Made by a program: the position numbers and the translations under genes
Shown: in pieces, positions 31,773 through 42,719 of the stretch
How positions within the stretch are numbered: position 1 is the first letter of the stretch
Layout: every line of letters starts with the position of its first letter
Source of the DNA: Ophiobolus disseminans
Lineage: Eukaryota > Ascomycota > Dothideomycetes > Pleosporales > Phaeosphaeriaceae
DNA length: 64,000 nt
NCBI GenBank assembly: GCA_010093685.1
Contig: MU006216.1
Span: forward strand, 1,873,065-1,937,064
Direction: 5' to 3'
Notes under the pieces: generated by a model
Told to the model about the DNA's origin: nothing
The model's input: the letters and a program-made list of their open reading frames with translations, nothing else
The model's database searches: none

Positions 31773-34700
31773 TGTTAGATAGTATAAAGTTTAATCTTGA
31801 TGTAATTTTGATCGTGTTAATTAATTGTTCTGTTTTTCGTCTTCTCTCTAGGTTCGTGGTTTTCCACAATAGAGGGGCACCTGCATAAGCGCACTTTCTC
31901 CTAATAGGCCCTAAACTCAATGTCCAATAGTACCTTATATCTAATACACCCCCTTAGCTTAGAACATGTTACAAGCTAGACTAATTTCTAATTCTAAGTG
32001 TTGCTATTCTATCTAGCAGTCCCTCTATGTCTAATTCTCTTAGTGAAATGCGTTCCTTTGTTTCCACTATACCTAATTGCTCTAGAAAAGAGTTCTATTT
32101 CTTGACTAGTAGGACCTTAGTAAGCCTATCTGCGGTTATCTAGTGTAATTGAACATACTCTACCCTAATGACTTTATTAGATACTTCTTATCTAAGCTAG
32201 TGATAGTGGATATCTACATAGCGTAACTTAGTCTAGAGCTTTAATATCTCTTTAGTAACTAGGCGGATAGTCTAGGTATTGTCGCATTAAATAATAATTG
32301 TTGGCTCTAGTAATTTGATTTCTAATTTAAGAAGGAGTCTTAAGGTAAACATAGCTTCCTTTGCTACCTATAAGAGGGCTAGGAGTTCTGCTTTAGTTGT
32401 AGAGGTAGTGACTGTGTCTTGTTTGCTTAATCTCTAAGCAATAAGGCCGTTGAAAAGCTTAATAGTGTAGCCTTAAGTGCTTTTGCGGTCTAGTATGTTG
32501 TTAGCAAATAATGCATCACTTGCCACTTTAAGGGAAACTCCTCCTCTAAATTAAAGGACTATCTACTTTGTTTTAAGCAGGTATAGCAGCACCTAGTTAG
32601 CCGCGTTGTAATACTCAATCCTAGGGTTTGTAAGAAAGCGAGCTAGCCTTAATATTGCAAAGGCAATGTCTAGCCTTATTGTGACTACTGCAAATAGAAG
32701 TAAGCTAATTTTCCGTTAGTATTTATTAACCTCTAATAGTGTAGCATAGCTAGTGTGTGGCTTAAGTTCAACTATTGCTATAGGGGTATTATAGCGGACA
32801 CTCTTGTTATCTGCAAGTCTGTTTATCTTGTTAATATATAAAGCTTAAGAGAGTTAGATAAGGTGCTAATCTTAGAGTCTAATAATCTCTACACTAAGGA
32901 ACTATTGCAGGTTATTTCCCCTAGTAATAGTATACTTTTCTTTAAGTATGTTAACTGCTTAAGTTGTAGCAGTGATTTTTGTCTTGTAATATACTACAAT
33001 AATATTATCTACATAAAAGAAGAGAATAATTCTATCTTTAATTATGTAGCATAGCTTATGCAGCACCTCTTAGAAGCTAATAGACTTAAGAGTTGTTGTG
33101 AACTCCCTCTACTACAGCATAGGTAAGATTCGAAGACTATATAGGGCCTTCTGAATTTAGAGAAGGGTACCTTTCTTCTAGTAACTATATAGCATCCTTA
33201 TGTAGACTTCTTAGTTAATTAGGGCATAAACAAACGCGTTTGTAACGTCGAATTGCTTTAGTTCTAAGTTATACTTAGTAGCTATTGCTATAAGCATGCG
33301 GAATAAGCGTCTAGCTAGTGTAGCAGCGTATGTGTCTTGTAAGAAGATATTCCTTTGCTAGTCTTCTCTAATAACTAAGCGTGCCTTGCACTTAATAAAG
33401 TAGTAGTTCTTATTAAGTTTGTAGGTATGCACCTACATGCAGTCTAGGATTTAGTAGCTAGCTGATTTCACAGCCTTTGATAGAACTTCCTTCTAGGATT
33501 TTATTTGCTAGTGGCTAGTAAGGTGTTCTTGCTCTGCCTTCTTGAATTAATCTTCTAGAGAATAGGCTTTAAGATTTGTATGCATTGTTAGTAGAGGTAG
33601 AAGCTAACTAAGATGTAGCTTTAAGCCTTTAGCGAGCACTCTTGTTAGCTGTGCCTTGTCTAGAGTCTCTTCTGCATGTGTTCTAACAGTTCTAGCTTGT
33701 GTTCCTGCTATAAAAGCAGCCGCCTATAGGATTGTAGTAGATGTTCCTTGCTAGCTTTGCGCCTCTTTAAGTAGTTCTGTTATAAGGTTAGCAAGAAGAG
33801 CTGCTAGAGGTAGTGTTAATAGAGGTGTTAGGTATGTGTCCCTAATCTTCCTTCCTTAGTAGTACTATACTATATCTTTATTGTTTAGGCCTGTAGTGTC
33901 TTCTGCAGTGTTATCTTTATAGAAGGACTTAGTCTCTAGTTTATAAGCTTAGGTTAGTAACTTAATAGTCTTAATAAGGGTCGCAATCTCTTCTAGTATG
34001 CTGTGCATAAGGTTATCTATAAGGTTCTTAGTCTTGCTATTAAACACAGTGTGCTAATTAAACACAATATCCCTAGTGCTAATATCTTTAGCTAGTAATG
34101 GAATCCAAATGCGATAGATATTTGAGGACTAGTAACTAACTAGGTATCTAATCTATACCTTAGGATTAAGGCGTTAAAGGCGTGATTTGCCTTAGTGTGT
34201 ATTATTAGACATTACAAAAGCTTTGCAGCTATATGCCTTTAGGTGTGTGAGGTTTGGCTTTCGTAGTGAGGTGACAATACTATTATTTAGAGCAACTCTT
34301 GTAAAGAAGATCTTATATAGTGTCTTCTAGTAGTTAGCGTAGTTTAGAGTTTAGTTGTGAAGGTAAACTGCTGCTCTTGTAATCTTAGGCTATAGTTGCT
34401 ATAAGAGGTTAGCATCTAGGCGCATTGCGCGTGCTTTCTCCTTATTCACACTCTCTAAGTGTTTAGCACTACTATTCTAGGCTTGTGTGTCTAGGGCTAA
34501 GGGCTCAACAATAATTCCTTAGGATACTAGCTATCTCTCTACCTCTAGTTTAACAGTTATAATCTTATTATTAGCTTTAACAACCTTAACTGTAACGTTA
34601 AAGTGGTTCTTAAGGAATAGAAAGAAGTTAGATAGGAGTTTGATAATAGTTTTGGCTAGTCGGTTATCTATAAAGTAGAGGTCCTATTGCATGCTAGTGA

Positions 34701-36886
34701 ATCTGCATCTAATAAGCATTTAGCTCTTTTCTTTGCTAATGCTTTAGTCCTTATAGGAGTGGAAGTCGATAGCAAGCCGTTCTCCTAGGCCCTTATTATT
34801 AAGGCGTGGTATCCTACTAATTTGTCGCTTTGCTTTAGCTCTTCTACATAAGTTGCATTCCACGGTAGTAATACTCTTAATTCTTACCCCCTTAGTATGC
34901 TGCACAAGGTGTTTAATAGCTATAGGGCCTGTATAACCTAGTCGCTTATACTAGACAGTAGCTAGGGCTAGCTTCTATACCTTTCTAGTCCTTATTGTAA
35001 TCTAGTGTATAGCTTATGCTAAGTGGTGAGGTGAGTTGTGTTTAATAACCTACTAGCTATGGATTTCTTCTAGGCTTCTGATAACTAATCTATTAGACCT
35101 TCTAAGTGCTATTAGATCGTGTTAGTTATCCTACTAGATGCCTTATTGTCTTAGCAGTCGAAATAAGACTAGGTTGCATAGGATATCCGGGCATAGAGCA
35201 GTATTGTGAAGGACTAAGCTAGTTATGCTATAAGTTCCTTATACCCTAAGTTCCACTAAGCTATATCCTTTAATCTATAACTTCGTGTTTCCTGCCTATA
35301 TAAAGTCGCTATATATAGGTAGCCGATAGTTATAGAGGCGGTTAGGATTATTAGTGATATAGCAGGTTAATCCTAAGTCGAGAATAAATAAGAGGCGCAG
35401 TGGGTAGTCGCCGTAACTGTAGCAGTAGCTAGCCTTAATAGATACAACTTAGAAAGCAGCATCTACAGTTGTAATAGACTAACCTTCTAGTTAGTCTTTA
35501 ATCTTAGAAGTATTAGGAGTTTGTGACTTCTTGATGTGTAGAGACTTAGAGCGAGCTTAGCTCTAGCCTCTTAATGCACCTATAAGTGTAGCGTTATGCT
35601 TCTTCTTTATTTTAATAAGCAATTCTACGTGTTTGTTTGCCTTCTACCACTCTAGTACTTATTTATTATTAATATACTAATAGTCCTTAATGTTGTAGCG
35701 TTGGTCACAGGCAGGGCACTTAGCCTTAGCCTAAGCAGGTCTATCTTCTAAAGCCCGCTTCCTAGGGTTTTTGCTAGGTTAATAGTAAGGTTTTCCTCGT
35801 TGTCTAGATAGCGCGTTTTCTGCAATAGAAGCGTTCTTCTTATTGCCCTGCGTAGTTGCACTACTATTAGCGAGATATAAAGGTTTATCTATTACAAAGG
35901 CAGCTTTGTTTTGCTTAGTCCTAAGAGGATAAGTTGTTATTATGTATTCTTAGAAACGTTTCATTATCTCTTTTCTTGTTATGCTAGCTTTATAGCGCAT
36001 TGCTTAAAACAAAGCTAACTATATAGGCACTGCCTTCTGCACAGCTTCTTAGAAGTCTTGTGTAATAGCCGTGATCTAAGTTACCTTAGCTACACGGTAT
36101 ATCTCTGCCTTAGTAGCAGCCTAGTCGTATTCTACTAGCTATATATCCTATCCTGCTAATCTCGTAAGAGGCTTAAGGGCTGCGTAGTATTATGCGCGTG
36201 CGCGTTCGCTTTCGTGCTTATCGTTAACCCCTGTTGTATTCTTAAGGTTAGTAATCCACTAGCGAAGTGAAAGGTTTAGGAGGCAGCAGGTGCGCTAAAG
36301 GTGCGGTGTTATAGTTAACTAGATAAAGGCTACAATGTGTTGTAAGCTCTTCTTCTTATTCTTATATATATACCTTATATTCTTAAAGTGTCTATCTAGC
36401 ATCTTGTAATGCTTATAGTCCTCCTTAAAGGCCTTTATTCTAGCGGTTAAGAGTTCTAACACTCTTGTTAGGATCTATATATTAACTACTAGGGCATAGT
36501 TAGCAACTAATAGAGGTAAAGGTACTACTGATTTTGGTGTTGGAAGTGTTGTTAAGTCTAGATCAATCTTGTTCTAGATCTTATAGATAGTGCAGCGTGA
36601 TTACAGCTGTAAAATCCAGGCTGTCTAGTTAGTGTAATCTCTTAGCGCTGCTGTAGCATCGCGTGTTGTTGTAGTTACTATTGTATTTAGTAGGGGCAGT
36701 AAGACTCTTAATTGTTAGATAGTATAAAGTTTAATCTTGATGTAATTTTGATCGTGTTAATTAATTGTTCTGTTTTTCGTCTTCTCTCTAGGTTTGTGGT
36801 TTTCCACAATAGAGGGGCACCTGCATAAGCGCACTTTCTCCTAACAGGCCCTGAACTCAATGTCTAACAGTACCTTATATCTAACA
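31773..36886 (-). mobile_element. Complete Ty1/copia retrotransposon with 174 bp LTRs, nested, target duplication ATAGT
   Basis: LTRs at 31773-31946 and 36713-36886 (both 174 bp, TGTTAGAT..ATCTAACA) differ at six sites, all transitions, five of them CpA/TpA. The flanks are ATAGT at 31768-31772 and ATAGT at 36887-36891, a perfect 5 bp duplication. On the minus strand the order is gag (about 36650-35700), protease, integrase (about 35000-34200, with LCRRAKAKR and DFHSYKD), RT and RNase H (about 32570-32300), the copia order. The polypurine tract AAGGGGGTG abuts the 3' LTR. At about 33005-33025 the RT box reads FYVDNII, with the second catalytic Asp changed to Asn. Every frame is broken by stops, so the element is structurally whole but dead. 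Confidence 0.92.
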
Positions 36887-37640
36887 ATAGTCTGTTGTTA
36901 TAGGTGCGCTCTAGGTTGTTAGTGATGTTTTAGGTTAAGCCTACGTCTAGAATAAAGAAGTGTTTCAAAGGGTAACCTTGATTGCTACTAATTTAGAATA
37001 AGGCCTTAGTAATTGCGGTGATTTAGCGACCTTCTAGTTATTGTTGATTGTTATTAGAGATGTCCTAGATAATTAGTGTCTAAGAGTCTAATCTCTTAAT
37101 AGTTAGGGTTTAAGACTTAGTTCTGCTTGTGCCTTGTAGTGCTCCTTAAAGAGCAAGGTTATGCTTGCGCTTATATGCCACAACAATACGCATAGTAGTG
37201 TTTAGTTTCTACTACTCTAGTGCTTAGTTATTATTAATGTACTAGCAATCTTTGATATCATAGACTTAGTCACATGCTAGGCACTTCTTGCCTAAAGATA
37301 CTCTATTCTTAGCAGTTCTTTTCCTTAACTAAGAGGAGGATTGATTTCCTTACTTTTATTATCTCCTTTCTTGTTATAAGAGGATTAAACCTTCTAGTAT
37401 CTTAGAAGGTTTCAGCCTATATAGGTGCTGCCTTATTCACAGCCTACAGGAAGTCTTTAGTAATATTGTTAATATTATATGCCTTAGACACTCTATGCAC
37501 TATCGTATCTAATAATGCTTAATTATATTCCACTAGCTATGTATCCTAATTGTGTGTATTACTCATAGGCTTAAGGGCGGTGTAGTAGCGTTCGCGCGTG
37601 CGTTCCTTTTTAAAGCGGTTATTAACCCTAGCAGCACCTG
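36887..37640 (-). mobile_element. Older copia element, right remnant (gag and protease)
   Basis: From 36887 the sequence resumes the protease region interrupted at 31772 and runs into gag: 37640-37546 reads NNRFKKERTRERYYTALKP-SNTHN, parallel to 36130-36240 of the nested copia. The gag N-terminus and 5' LTR are missing. The relic ends near 37640, where GC-rich host DNA of the tannase pseudogene begins. Composition changes abruptly at this point. Confidence 0.8.
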
Positions 37641-37754
37641 CACCTGGGGAAATTTGAGCGCCAGCGGGTATTGACTGAAAAGCGACGTGTAGGAAAACAT
37701 CAACAAGTCTTGTCGTAGTGAAAAAGCGTGCCTTTTCGCCAGCATTGTCAATGA

Positions 37755-39501
37755 ATGGCGATTGAAGGGACATCGAATGCGATGTTTCTGTTCCATCTTA
37801 CCGCACCATCACCAACCTTTGAGGAGAAATGCGTCGCCATCCAACCTAAGCGAGTCATCACCAACGTCACGCGCAATGTCGTCCAGTACATTCGAGCCGG
37901 CACAACCCTGGCCCTCCCAGACAACGACGCAACATGCAACCGCGGAACGCAAGTAGTGTCCTCAAATATCTGCCGCATCGCGCTATCAATACCAACATGA
38001 GCCCACTCAAGAATCACCTTTGAAGCCTGGCTCCCTGAAACCTGGACTGGCCGCTTTCTCGCAACCGGCAATGGCGGACTTGACGGATGTAAGTGCACTG
38101 CGCATTGCGAAACCGCTTGTATCGCAATTTTTGACCTCGAACACAGGTATCAAGTACGAAGACCTCGCGTACACAGCTTTTAACGGCTTCGCATCCGTTG
38201 GTTCCAACAACGGCAAAAATGGCACAAGCGGATTGCCTTTTTACAATAATCCTGAAATTGGGCTTGATTTTGCATGGAGATCGTATGTCCCTCTTGATAG
38301 TCGAGTAATTATATTCTAACGTTCGACGTGTAGTCTACAAACCAGCGTTGAGGCGGGCAAAACACTCACCGCAGCCTTTTATGGAGAATCGCACACCAAG
38401 TCATACTATCTTGGCTGCTCACTAGGCGGGCGCCAGGGCATCGACAGCGTTGATAAATTCCCCGATGACTTTGATGGCATAGTCGCTGGAGCGCCGGGTG
38501 TGGATTTCAACAACCTTGTTTCGTGGAGAGCAAGGTTCTTCCCCATCACTGGTGCCGCCGGATCATTGAACTTCATTCCCGCGACGGCGTGGAAAACGTG
38601 GATTCATGATGAAGTGCTGCGGCAGTGTGATAGTCTCGATGGTGTAGAAGATGGAATGATCGAGGAACCGGGCATGTGTGATTTTGATCCGCAGACGTTG
38701 CTATGCAAGGGAAATGGCACGGAAAAGTGTCTTTCCGAGCAATAGTTTGGCCAATTGAGTGCAATTTATAGTGATTATAGGTACGAGGATGGCGAGTTGA
38801 TATTTCCGGGTATGCGGCCTGGGAGTGAGATTACAGCTGCAGATCGTCTCTACTCTGGTGCGCCATTCGCGTACTCTGAGGTTCGTGCGCTCTTCAAATC
38901 GCGGACTTAGACATCGCAAGGATTCTAACGGGAAATTTAGGATTGGTTCAAATACGTCGTCTACAACAATCCTTCGTGGGACGCTTCGAAATACTCCCTC
39001 GCTGATGCACGTGTAGCAGAAGCGCTGGATCCTGGAGAAATACGCACCTATCCGTCTTCACTCTCCTCTTTTGAGAAGCGCGGCGGAAAGCTGCTTGTTT
39101 ACCATGGGCAACAGGACAACCAAATTACCACCTTCAATACCAACCGCTTCTACGAACAGATGCGCGGCCAACGCAGCTATGAGGACATGGACAAGTGGGT
39201 GCGCTATTTCCGCATCTCGGGCATGGGACACTGTAACTCCGGACCGGGGGCGTGGGTTGTCGGACAGGGCGGTGGTGTTGCAGCACTTGGGGTGCCGTTC
39301 GACAAAGAAAAAAATGTATTGACGGCGATGGTGGAATGGGTAGAGAGAGACATTGCGCCAGAGTATCTAGAAGGCACGAAGTTTGTCAATGACTCTGTGG
39401 TATTGGGCCCGGAGTTTACGAGGAGGCATTGCAGGTACCCGTTGCGCAATACTTATGGTGTGGTGGAAGGTAAAGATCAGCCGAGTTGGAGATGTCTTTG
39501 A
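37755..39501 (+). pseudogene. Tannase/feruloyl esterase family pseudogene
   Basis: Exons 37755-38088, 38147-38282, 38334-38880 and 38941-39501 join in phase into a secreted-esterase-like protein: LALPDNDATCNRGTQVV, TWTGRFLATGNGGLDG, IKYEDLAYTAFNGFASVGSN, KSYYLGCSLGGRQG (the CS-x-GGRQ nucleophile box), FDGIVAGAPGVDFNNL, GKLLVYHGQQDNQI (acid region) and MGHCNSGPGAW (catalytic His region). Two in-frame stops break it: TGA at 37998-38000 and TAG at 38743-38745. No convincing signal peptide precedes FLFHLTAPSPTFEEKC, so the 5' end may be lost at the transposon junction about 110 bp upstream. The family hydrolyses gallate or ferulate esters outside the cell. Introns still have good signals, so inactivation looks young. 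Confidence 0.87.
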
Positions 39502-39739
39502 AGCTCTACTAGTAATATGGAATCAAGTATAGAGCAATCCCCCCCTGACATATGCAACGCACTCAAGTGTTTGTTTGGTCTTGCCCGCGAGTCATGCTGA
39601 TAGTGGAGTGATAAAGGGCGGAAGGGCGCCGACTAACAGCACAAAAAAACGCAAACCTCTTATTGAAGGTAGAAACATCATACCCAATCTTCAGTCTTAC
39701 AATCGAAGACACAGCCAACCATTTGTCACTCACACAACC

Positions 39740-40261
39740 ATGATTCTTCCCGGTCGCATCGTCTTCAACCGCAGCATCATCACACATCTCCGCTCATCCC
39801 AGCATCAAATCCAACCCTGCGGCATCGACCTCACACTCAAACGCGTGTTGAAATGGACATCTACAGGGACCATCGACTTTGACAACGCGCACCGCAAAAC
39901 CAGCCAAACCGAGGAGCTACCGTTCCAAACTACTCCGAACGCAAAGCCAGAAAGAGACTCCTTGCACTTGCCTCACGGGTCCTACCTCATCGAGTTCAAC
40001 GAACGCATCGCCATGCCGCTCGATGTCATGGGCCTGATCCATGTGCGTAGCTCGTTGTTTCGGTCCGGTGCTCTAGTTCATGCCGGAGTGATGGATAGTG
40101 GGTATGCGGGGCCTATCGGAGCCATGTTGCAAGTAGTCAATTCAAAGGGATTGATGTTGTTGAGGAACGCGAAGCTGGCGCAGATGGTTGTGAGTGAGTT
40201 GAGTGAGAGTGCGGAAGGGTACAAAGGAGTGTATCTAGACCGAGAGTTTGGTGCAGTTTAG
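39740..40261 (+). CDS. dUTPase/dCTP deaminase superfamily protein
   Basis: An intronless gene of 173 residues. It has the trimeric dUTPase-like fold signatures: QPCGIDLTL (residues 25-33, the N-terminal QP-x-x-x-DL motif), IHVRSSLFRSGALVHAG (100-116, RSS box) and VMDSGYAGPIGAML with Asp119 (dUTPase motif 3 position). Members hydrolyse dUTP or deaminate dCTP in pyrimidine nucleotide metabolism. The Glu that follows the GxI/GEI position in true dCTP deaminases is not seen here (GPIGAM), so the reaction is uncertain. The start ATG 39740 (ACCATGATTCTTCC) fits the family, though the frame is open upstream to 39575. It is the first intact gene right of the transposon island. Confidence 0.82.
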   Translation: MILPGRIVFNRSIITHLRSSQHQIQPCGIDLTLKRVLKWTSTGTIDFDNAHRKTSQTEELPFQTTPNAKPERDSLHLPHGSYLIEFNERIAMPLDVMGLIHVRSSLFRSGALVHAGVMDSGYAGPIGAMLQVVNSKGLMLLRNAKLAQMVVSELSESAEGYKGVYLDREFGAV

Positions 40262-40796
40262 ATTGAGTCTTCATGGGTGACCCGCTGTACTGGTTTATCT
40301 CCAGGTATTTGATTTGCGATACTCGTTCGAGCACTCATCGCCTCTCATGAAGGACCGATGTTTCAAGGCAGGCAAAGAGGAGCCATCGCGGATGATTGAA
40401 AGCGCCAGGTGGACCGGTGTGTGCGATCCAACCGCATCCAAAACACATCTGCATTCAAAGAGTTGCAATGTTAAATCGTTAAGACAATCAACCAGACCAC
40501 GTGTGTTACCATGATCGAACATGAGGTGGGTCGGACGCAGAACCCGCAACAAAACACTAGGTAGTCAAGAAGCACCAACTGTGCTGACTAGTCATCGTCC
40601 GGCTGATCATGATTCTGCCATGAGTATCCGTTGGTCTTGTGATGACACCAGCAACAGCTTCACAGCTTCAGCCTCCTGTTGGGATCGCGATGTCAAAATC
40701 ATCGCTTGTGAAATTTTAATTGAGCTACCACAACCGCTTCTCCGCCTCCCAACCCCAGCTCCGATGGGATGCCGGTCGCTTTTTGACACTCACTCC
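40262..40796. other. Convergent 3' region, no gene seen
   Basis: Between the deaminase-like gene and the permease, which converge. Small frames on both strands show no domain. Confidence 0.5.
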
Positions 40797-42719
40797 CTAA
40801 AGAGCCAACTCAACGATTGGACCATTGTATTTCTTCCTGCCGTTCAAGAGGTAGTAGACAACGGCAAACAGTACTGTTCCACCAAAAGTGACTGAACTCC
40901 AGTTCATGGACTGTGCAGTAACCGCAACGTCAGCTGGAAAGAATGCAAAGACCCACATGATGACCAGATACACGCAGGCAAACGCGTTATTGGCCACACC
41001 CAAAGCGCCAGGAACTTTCCAAGGCCCCCACTGTAAAGTGTCTGGGCCAGCTACGACCACAGTGGAACGAGAGTCGTGTGCGGGGATGCCTTGAAGACGG
41101 CGCCATAGGAGCAAGCTAGCAACGACAAAGTACGAGGCATAAAGGCCACCGATGCTGAGATTGACAATGTTGTTGAAGGCAATGGTCGAGCCAAGCGAAA
41201 TAAGAGACAATGCCATTGAAATGAACGCCGTAATTGCGATTGTGTTGACCGGAATCAGGGTTTTGGGATTGAGCTGTTCTCAGTGTCAGCTGCTAAAGTT
41301 CTCACTGACTTAGGAGGGATCGTTACCTTCACAATGAAACTTGAAAAAGGTAGGGCATCGTCTCTTGCGAACGACCACATTTGTCGGGAGGTTGCGGCCA
41401 ACATGCCGACAAGACAGCAGAAGCCAAGCACCCAGATGAGCAAGGTCATGACTGCGCCTCCGGTGGGGGAACCAGTACCCCTGAGAAACACGTAGATGTA
41501 CGCAAATGAATACTTGCTTGCGCCCTCTAGAAGCTCGTCCACCGGGGGGAGACAGAATAGGTAGGCGACCATCATGCCCAACCCGAGAGTGCCATTCAAC
41601 AATACACTGATTTGAATAGCGCGCGGTACTACCTTGGACGCATTTCTGACTTCTTCGGCCATCTGCATCGAGGTTAGCATGCCAACTGATAGTTTACCCA
41701 AATTTCAACGTACGTGAACACATGAGTCGACACCTACACAAGTTAGTTGTGACTTCGACTTCACTATGACCAAATACTCAAGCTTACCAACTAGACAGAA
41801 AATGGTTGATGGCATCCCAACTAGGAACGAAATTCCCTGAGTGGGCCATCCTCCAGAGTTGATCATTGTCGTGAAGACCGAGGCAGTATTATGAGGCGAA
41901 AGGTATACAAGTGGGATCAGGATGGCGAAGAATCCCAGGACGTGCAGGATCAAGATGAGGCCTTCGAAGTGCGCAAGTGTTTTGCTGCCTACAGTGTTGA
42001 TGACGACAGCTAAGGCGAGTAATGCCCAACCGCAGAGCATCGCCTGCCAGGGTTTCCCGACATAGTCTTCGTTGAATATCAGAATGACGCTCTGCACTAC
42101 TACTCCAGCCAGATACGCTTGGGCGGCGGTGGTCGCTTGCCAGCCGATGAGTGTTACCCATCCAGTGATGTAACTCAGAAACTTTCTGTAGGAAGGCGGA
42201 GACAGCAAGGCGACCCAACTGTGGATGCGTCAGCAAGGACCTGTTGAAAAGGACTTTTGGCGCCATGACTTACTGGTATTGTCCACCAGCAGTGGGTGCC
42301 ATTGAGGATAACTCGGATAGAACGGTATAGATCGAGAAGGAACCCAACCAGATAATAATGTAACCCCAAAACATACCCGCCGGACCGCCATTCAATAAAC
42401 TCGGAGTAGACACGCTGGTCCAGAATCAGCGTCAGCGGTTAAAGATATTCCCGATCGCTACGTACGAAATACTGCCTTCCCAAGTGACCAATACCGTACA
42501 TGAGAAACCAACAATTTGCATGAATCCAAAGTTGCGCTTCAACACCGGATTCTTCCCCAAGCGGATGAGATCCCTCTGATCTCGAGTGTATTCATCATGA
42601 CTTTTATTTTCAACGACAGTCGTAATCGTTTCACCCTTGGTACGGTTGTCGAGCTCCATAGTTGTGGTTGAGTGATGCGAGGAAGACACAAGCATGGAGA
42701 ATGCAGGTGAGAACGCCAT
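40797..42719 (-). CDS. Amino acid/choline-type permease (APC superfamily, fungal GABA/choline permease group)
   Basis: Six exons: 42719-42466, 42414-42274, 42218-41788, 41733-41714, 41662-41327 and 41273-40797. They give 552 residues, or 532 if the second Met (42659) starts it. Twelve hydrophobic helices are expected. Family blocks include RNFGFMQIVGFSCTVLVTWEG (about 80-100), LNGGPAGMFWGYIIIW, ELSSMAPTAGGQYHW, VDSCVHMAEEVRNASKVVPR and AATSRQMWSFARDDALPFS. It imports an amino acid, GABA or choline across the plasma membrane. The substrate cannot be read. The fourth exon is only 20 bp (encoding VDSCVH), between introns of 54 and 51 bp. The N-terminal 60 residues are hydrophilic and carry a Lys-rich segment typical for trafficking control. 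Confidence 0.9.
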
